Assembly: GCA_021794995.1 (NCBI GenBank)
Contig: JAJYPY010000010.1
Location: 1-37,191 of the forward strand
From: Actinomycetes bacterium
GTDB lineage: Bacteria > Actinomycetota > Acidimicrobiia > Acidimicrobiales > RAAP-2
Length of the DNA: 37,191 nt
Reading direction: 5' to 3'
The notes under the pieces were generated by a model. The model saw only the letters and a list, made by a program, of their open reading frames with translations. It ran no database searches and was not told where the DNA came from. The position numbers were made by a program, and so were the translations under genes. Numbering within the stretch: the first letter of the stretch is position 1; each line of letters opens with the position of its first letter. Positions 34,234 to 37,191 of this stretch are shown in pieces.

Positions 34234-34749
34234 TCAGGCGGTGCCGACCAGCGACGCCCACTCGTCGCGCCGCGCGGCGATCTCGTCGGCGCGCAGACGG
34301 ATGACGGCTTGGGGCACGCGGTCGACGAGGGCACGCTGCACGGGGTAGTCGTGCGCGGCGCCGGAGAACGCGGCGCGTCGCGCGTCGCGCATGCCCGCAG
34401 GGAGGTCGTCGTCGAAGAACCCCCACAGCGCAGCCGCGCTCTCGACGTCGTGCACCGTCGGCGCGCGCCCGAAGAGCGCCGCGCGGCGCGACGCGAGCAT
34501 CGCCGTGCCCACGATGGCGTCGTCTTCTGCCTCCCCCGGGCCGAGGTGGAACCGATCGGCCGCGCGGTGCGCCAAGCGCAGCGCGTACCCCTGGTCCGGG
34601 CCGGGCCTGCCGAGATGCGGTCCCCCCGGGTGGACCGGGAAGTGCAGCTCGGCCGGACGTGCCGCGACCCAGTGGCCCGGCGCCTCGAGCTGGAGCGAGG
34701 GCCGCAGCTGGTCGGCCTCGGTGATCGGGACGAAGCTCGGCTGGGTCAT
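34234..34749 (-). CDS. Conserved hypothetical protein (Acidimicrobiia-type)
   Basis: A 171-residue soluble protein with no catalytic motif I can name. 'QPSFVPITEADQLRP', 'LGRPGPDQGYALRLA', 'RRAALFGRAPTVHDVE' and 'AHDYPVQRALVDRVP' are stretches I associate with a family found in Acidimicrobiia. ATG 34749 is 9 bases after TAACGT, another possible near-leaderless start. It sits between ilvE and the acyl-CoA dehydrogenase on the same strand but with a gap on each side, so an operon is not certain. Function unknown. Confidence 0.7.
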   Translation of the reverse strand: MTQPSFVPITEADQLRPSLQLEAPGHWVAARPAELHFPVHPGGPHLGRPGPDQGYALRLAHRAADRFHLGPGEAEDDAIVGTAMLASRRAALFGRAPTVHDVESAAALWGFFDDDLPAGMRDARRAAFSGAAHDYPVQRALVDRVPQAVIRLRADEIAARRDEWASLVGTA

Positions 34750-34795
34750 GCGCCGCAGACGTTAGCCGCCGCGCCGGTCAGCCGACGTCCGGCGG

Positions 34796-35725
34796 TCAGC
34801 CGACGAGGTGCAGCCAGTCCTTGTAGCGGTCGAGCTCGCCGCGCACGGTCGAGAAGTAGGCCCGCTGCAGCTCGGTGGTGATGGGGCCGCGCGACCCGGT
34901 ACCGACCACCCGGTCGTCGACGGCGCGGATCGGGGTCAGCTCCGCCGCCGTGCCGGTGAGGAAGGCCTCGTCGGCGAGATACAGGTCGGTGCGGATGAGC
35001 GCCTCGTGGCGCACCTCGATGCCCATGTCACGCGCGAGGACCTCCACGGTGTCCTGCGTGATCCCGTCGAGCGCGCCCGCGTCGGAGGTCGGCGGGGTCA
35101 GCAGCACGCCATTGCGCACGATGAAGATGTTCTCGCCGGTGCATTCGCTCACCCGGCCGTCGGACGTCAGGAGCAGGGCCTCGTCGTACCCCCCCCTGAT
35201 CGCCTCCATCTTGGCGAGCGACGAGTTCACGTACATGCCGACGCCCTTGGCCGCCGTCGGCATCGCGTTGGCGTCGTGACGGCGCCACGAGCTGATCTTG
35301 AGCGACACGCCGTTGGCCAGCGCCTCCTCGCCGAGGTACGTGCCCCACGGCCACGTGCTGATCGAGACGTTGACCGGGCACGGAAGCGGGTTGAGCCCCA
35401 TCTCGCCGTAGCCGAGGTAGACGAGCGGACGCAGGTAGCAGCCTTCGCGCATGTCGTTCACGCGCACGACCTCGCACGTCGCCTCGACGAGCTGCTCCGC
35501 CGTGTAGGGGACGTCGATCATGAGGATCTTGGCCGAGTCGAGCAGCCGGCGGATGTGATCTCCGAGGCGGAAGACCGCCACGCCCTGGGACGTCGGGTAC
35601 GCCCGGATGCCCTCGAAGGCGCCCGAACCGTAGTGGAGCGTGTGCGTCAGCACGTGCACCGTCGCGTCGGCCCAGTCGACCAGCTCGCCGTCCATCCAGA
35701 TCTTCTTCGTGGGGGTGATCGGCAC
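34796..35725 (-). CDS. ilvE: Branched-chain amino acid aminotransferase
   Basis: A fold-type IV PLP aminotransferase of 309 residues, transferring amino groups to the 2-keto acids of Leu, Ile and Val. 'KKIWMDGELVDW', 'HTLHYGSGAFEGIRAY', the PLP lysine in 'PTAAKGVGMYVNSSLAK', 'EALLLTSDGRVSECTGENIF' and 'LTGTAAELTPI' are all family-typical. GTG 35725 starts 2 bases after the leuB stop, with AAAGG 9 bases upstream, so it is cotranscribed with leuB behind the attenuator. The calls for both genes reinforce each other. Confidence 0.93.
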   Translation of the reverse strand: MPITPTKKIWMDGELVDWADATVHVLTHTLHYGSGAFEGIRAYPTSQGVAVFRLGDHIRRLLDSAKILMIDVPYTAEQLVEATCEVVRVNDMREGCYLRPLVYLGYGEMGLNPLPCPVNVSISTWPWGTYLGEEALANGVSLKISSWRRHDANAMPTAAKGVGMYVNSSLAKMEAIRGGYDEALLLTSDGRVSECTGENIFIVRNGVLLTPPTSDAGALDGITQDTVEVLARDMGIEVRHEALIRTDLYLADEAFLTGTAAELTPIRAVDDRVVGTGSRGPITTELQRAYFSTVRGELDRYKDWLHLVG

Positions 35726-35727
35726 GG

Positions 35728-36804
35728 TTAGAGCCTTTCTGCGATGGCGTCGCCGATGGCTGCGGTGGCGACGGGTCCCGGTGAGACGCCCGCCGACGGG
35801 TCGGAGGACGTCGCGGCGACGTAGTCCTCGACGGCCTTGGTGATGCTCGCTGCGGCGTCCCGCTCGCCGAGGTGGTCGAGCAACAGCGCGGCGGACGTGA
35901 TCGCGGCGATCGGGTTCGCGATGCCCTTGCCCGCGATGTCGTGCGCCGCGCCGTGGACGGGCTCGAACAGCGACGTGGATCCGGGATGCAGGTTGGCGGA
36001 CGCGGCGTAGCCGATGCCGCCACAGACCGCTGCGGCGAGGTCCGTGAGGATGTCGCCGAACAGGTTGTCGGTGACGATCACGTCGTAGCGCTGCGCACGC
36101 TCGACCATGGAGATGCACGCGGCGTCCACGTGCTCGTAGGCCGTCGCGATGTCGGGATACTCGGAAGCGACGTCGGCGAACGTGCGATGCCAGAGATCTC
36201 CCGAGTAGGTGAGCACGTTGGTCTTGTGCACAAGGTTGACGGCACGCGCCGCACGACCCTCTGCAAGCTCGAACCCGTGGCGCACCAGCCGTTCGACGCC
36301 TGCGCGGGTGTTGACCGATCCCTGCGTGGCGACCTCCTGGGGGGTCCCCTTGTGGAGGAAGCCGCCCTCCCCCACGTACGCGCCTTCGGTGTTCTCGCGC
36401 AGCACCAAGAATTCGGCGCCATCCGCGATGGAGCCCCGCACCGCCCGGAACGGCCGCAGATTCACGTAGAGGTCGAGCTCGAAGCGGAGCCGCAGGAGCA
36501 GCCCGCGCTCGATGACGCCCGACGGCACGTCGGGATCGTCCACCCGGGGGCCGACGGCGCCGAGCAGGATCGCGTCGGCGCCACGCAGCTCCTCCAGGAC
36601 GGAGTCGGGAAGCACCTCACCGGTGCGCCGGTAGCGCTCCGCCCCGAGGTCGTAGTCGGTGGTGGAGAGGACGACGCCGGCCGCGTCGACCACCTTCAGC
36701 GCCTCGGCCACCACCTCGGGCCCGATCCCGTCTCCGCCGATGACCGCGACGTGATGCGTCCGCGGCGCGCCGTTGGGGGAGGTGGTCTCGTGCAGCGCTG
36801 GCAT
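35728..36804 (-). CDS. leuB: 3-isopropylmalate dehydrogenase
   Basis: An isocitrate/isopropylmalate dehydrogenase-family enzyme (358 residues) catalysing the oxidative decarboxylation step of leucine synthesis. '[11 protein letters not shown]', '[10 protein letters not shown]', '[14 protein letters not shown]', 'VDAACISMV' and '[14 protein letters not shown]' hold the substrate and metal residues. The first 16 residues precede the conserved core. ATG 36804 has CAGGA 8 bases upstream. It is the first gene of leuB-ilvE and lies 55 bases after a terminator-like hairpin. Tartrate/homoisocitrate relatives are less likely given ilvE and the leader. Confidence 0.92.
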   Translation of the reverse strand: MPALHETTSPNGAPRTHHVAVIGGDGIGPEVVAEALKVVDAAGVVLSTTDYDLGAERYRRTGEVLPDSVLEELRGADAILLGAVGPRVDDPDVPSGVIERGLLLRLRFELDLYVNLRPFRAVRGSIADGAEFLVLRENTEGAYVGEGGFLHKGTPQEVATQGSVNTRAGVERLVRHGFELAEGRAARAVNLVHKTNVLTYSGDLWHRTFADVASEYPDIATAYEHVDAACISMVERAQRYDVIVTDNLFGDILTDLAAAVCGGIGYAASANLHPGSTSLFEPVHGAAHDIAGKGIANPIAAITSAALLLDHLGERDAAASITKAVEDYVAATSSDPSAGVSPGPVATAAIGDAIAERL

Positions 36805-36859
36805 GCGGATCGTCCTGTGTCTCGTTGGATGGGAAGGGTGTCTGGATGGCTCGGAAATG

Positions 36860-36908
36860 AAAAACCGCCCACCAAGTGGACGGTCGAGGGCGCGCAGCTG
36901 GTGGGCGG
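36860..36908 (-). terminator. Attenuator terminator of leuB-ilvE
   Basis: On the minus strand CCGCCCACCA and TGGTGGGCGG form a perfect 10-bp stem (36908-36899 with 36874-36865) around 24 bases, followed directly by TTTTT. It lies just upstream of leuB on the same strand, so it must be read through for expression. Confidence 0.75.
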
Positions 36909-36917
36909 CGGCGCGCC
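36889..36917 (-). promoter_or_regulatory. Antiterminator hairpin candidate
   Basis: GGCGCGC (36917-36911) can pair with GCGCGCC (36895-36889), trapping the left arm of the terminator in its loop. The left arm overlaps the stop codon of the leader peptide, so a ribosome there would prevent it forming. Confidence 0.5.
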
Positions 36918-36955
36918 TAGGCGATGGGTACCCCGTTCGTGAGGGCCACGGTCAT
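36917..36955 (-). CDS. Leader peptide of the leuB-ilvE attenuator
   Basis: A 12-codon frame, ATG to TAG, encodes [12 protein letters not shown], with Val, Leu, Val and Ile codons (including GTA, rare in such GC-rich DNA). GTG 36958 just before is an alternative start, 8 bases after GGGAG. The stop codon touches the antiterminator's left arm. The make-up and position are those of a branched-chain amino acid leader peptide. Confidence 0.65.
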   Translation of the reverse strand: MTVALTNGVPIA

Positions 36956-36995
36956 CACCGGTCAGTCTCCCGTAGGTGCCGTCCCTGCGTCAACC

Positions 36996-37058
36996 GGCGC
37001 CCGCGGCGCCCGCGGCGCCCGCGCCACCCGCGCCACCCGCGCCACCCGCGGCGCCCGC
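36996..37058. repeat. 9-bp imperfect tandem repeat
   Basis: Seven units in register: three GGCGCCCGC, three GCCACCCGC, then one GGCGCCCGC. It lies between the stop of the right-edge gene and the leader of leuB-ilvE, in a non-coding gap. Confidence 0.85.
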
Positions 37059-37080
37059 ATCCCACGCGTCCCCTGGGAGG

Positions 37081-37191
37081 CTAGAGATCCGCACCCATCT
37101 GGTCGACCGCTGTCTGGGTGACCGCCAGTGTCCCGCCCAAGACGGTGAGGTGCGACACCCGCACACCGCCGAGCCCTGTGGTCCCCGCCGT
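37081..37191 (-). CDS. C-terminal end of an unidentified protein (partial)
   Basis: The minus-strand frame enters from the right edge and stops at TAG 37083-37081. Its last 36 residues include 'GLGGVRVSHLTVLGGT' and end in 'VDQMGADL'. The residue mix looks like real protein, and the repeat begins only after the stop. I cannot name the family. It would lie just upstream of leuB-ilvE on the same strand, separated by about 120 bases of non-coding sequence and the leader. Confidence 0.45.
   Translation of the reverse strand, partial: TAGTTGLGGVRVSHLTVLGGTLAVTQTAVDQMGADL

Noticed and set aside
36996-37058. CRISPR-like repeat array
   Set aside because: The units are contiguous 9-base repeats with no spacers; it is a minisatellite.

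Overview
The window reads as a chromosomal segment of a high-GC actinobacterium, most likely class Acidimicrobiia. The signs are a DUF222/HNH (13E12-type) protein, an F420-type luciferase-like oxidoreductase, frequent GTG starts, many apparently leaderless genes, and a small conserved protein (34234-34749) of a type I associate with Acidimicrobiia. The placement rests on reading alone; no alignment was run. I found no tRNA, rRNA, CRISPR array, insertion sequence or phage gene.

Layout. 1-2938: a tandem repeat, a DUF222-HNH endonuclease-like gene, a ParB-like small protein and a SAM methyltransferase. 3053-20654: a purine and ureide catabolism cluster. Its left half, on the minus strand, is a three-subunit xanthine dehydrogenase (FAD, 2Fe-2S and Mo subunits), an adenine/adenosine-deaminase-like enzyme and an 8-oxoguanine deaminase. 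Then come a divergent SsnA-like amidohydrolase that lacks its N-terminal segment and a regulator that joins a YkoF/MTH1187-like domain to a YheO-type HTH. The right half, on the plus strand, is a tightly coupled operon: M20 carbamoylase/allantoate-type hydrolase, nitrilase-type D-carbamoylase, fused 2Fe-2S/Mo xanthine dehydrogenase, LLM oxidoreductase and 2,3-diaminopropionate ammonia-lyase. An allantoinase/hydantoinase-like enzyme and an asparaginase follow. 20651-29730: ABC ATPase, GAF-SpoIIE phosphatase, PoxB-like thiamine-pyrophosphate enzyme, MFS transporter, AlaC-like aminotransferase and a sulfide:quinone-reductase-like flavoprotein. 29902-32966: two c-di-GMP proteins, one EAL with a degenerate GGDEF and one intact membrane GGDEF. 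33051-34749: acyl-CoA dehydrogenase and the small conserved protein. 34796-37191: leuB-ilvE behind what looks like a ribosome-mediated attenuator, then the tail of another gene.

The most interesting system is the purine cluster. Its parts resemble the yge/yqe/ssnA locus of E. coli and anaerobes (SsnA, fused xanthine dehydrogenase, hydantoinase, diaminopropionate ammonia-lyase), but two steps look replaced. Two hydrolytic carbamoylases sit where the reference locus has YgeW carbamoyltransferase and YqeA carbamate kinase. An F420/LLM oxidoreductase sits where the reference locus has the YgfK reductase. I infer a hydrolytic, possibly F420-linked route from purines through ureido compounds to 2,3-diaminopropionate, pyruvate and ammonia. 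Several of its promoters share one design: TTGACA, a 17-base spacer, an xAxxxT -10 box and a start codon 6-7 bases later. One carries a perfect palindrome in the spacer.
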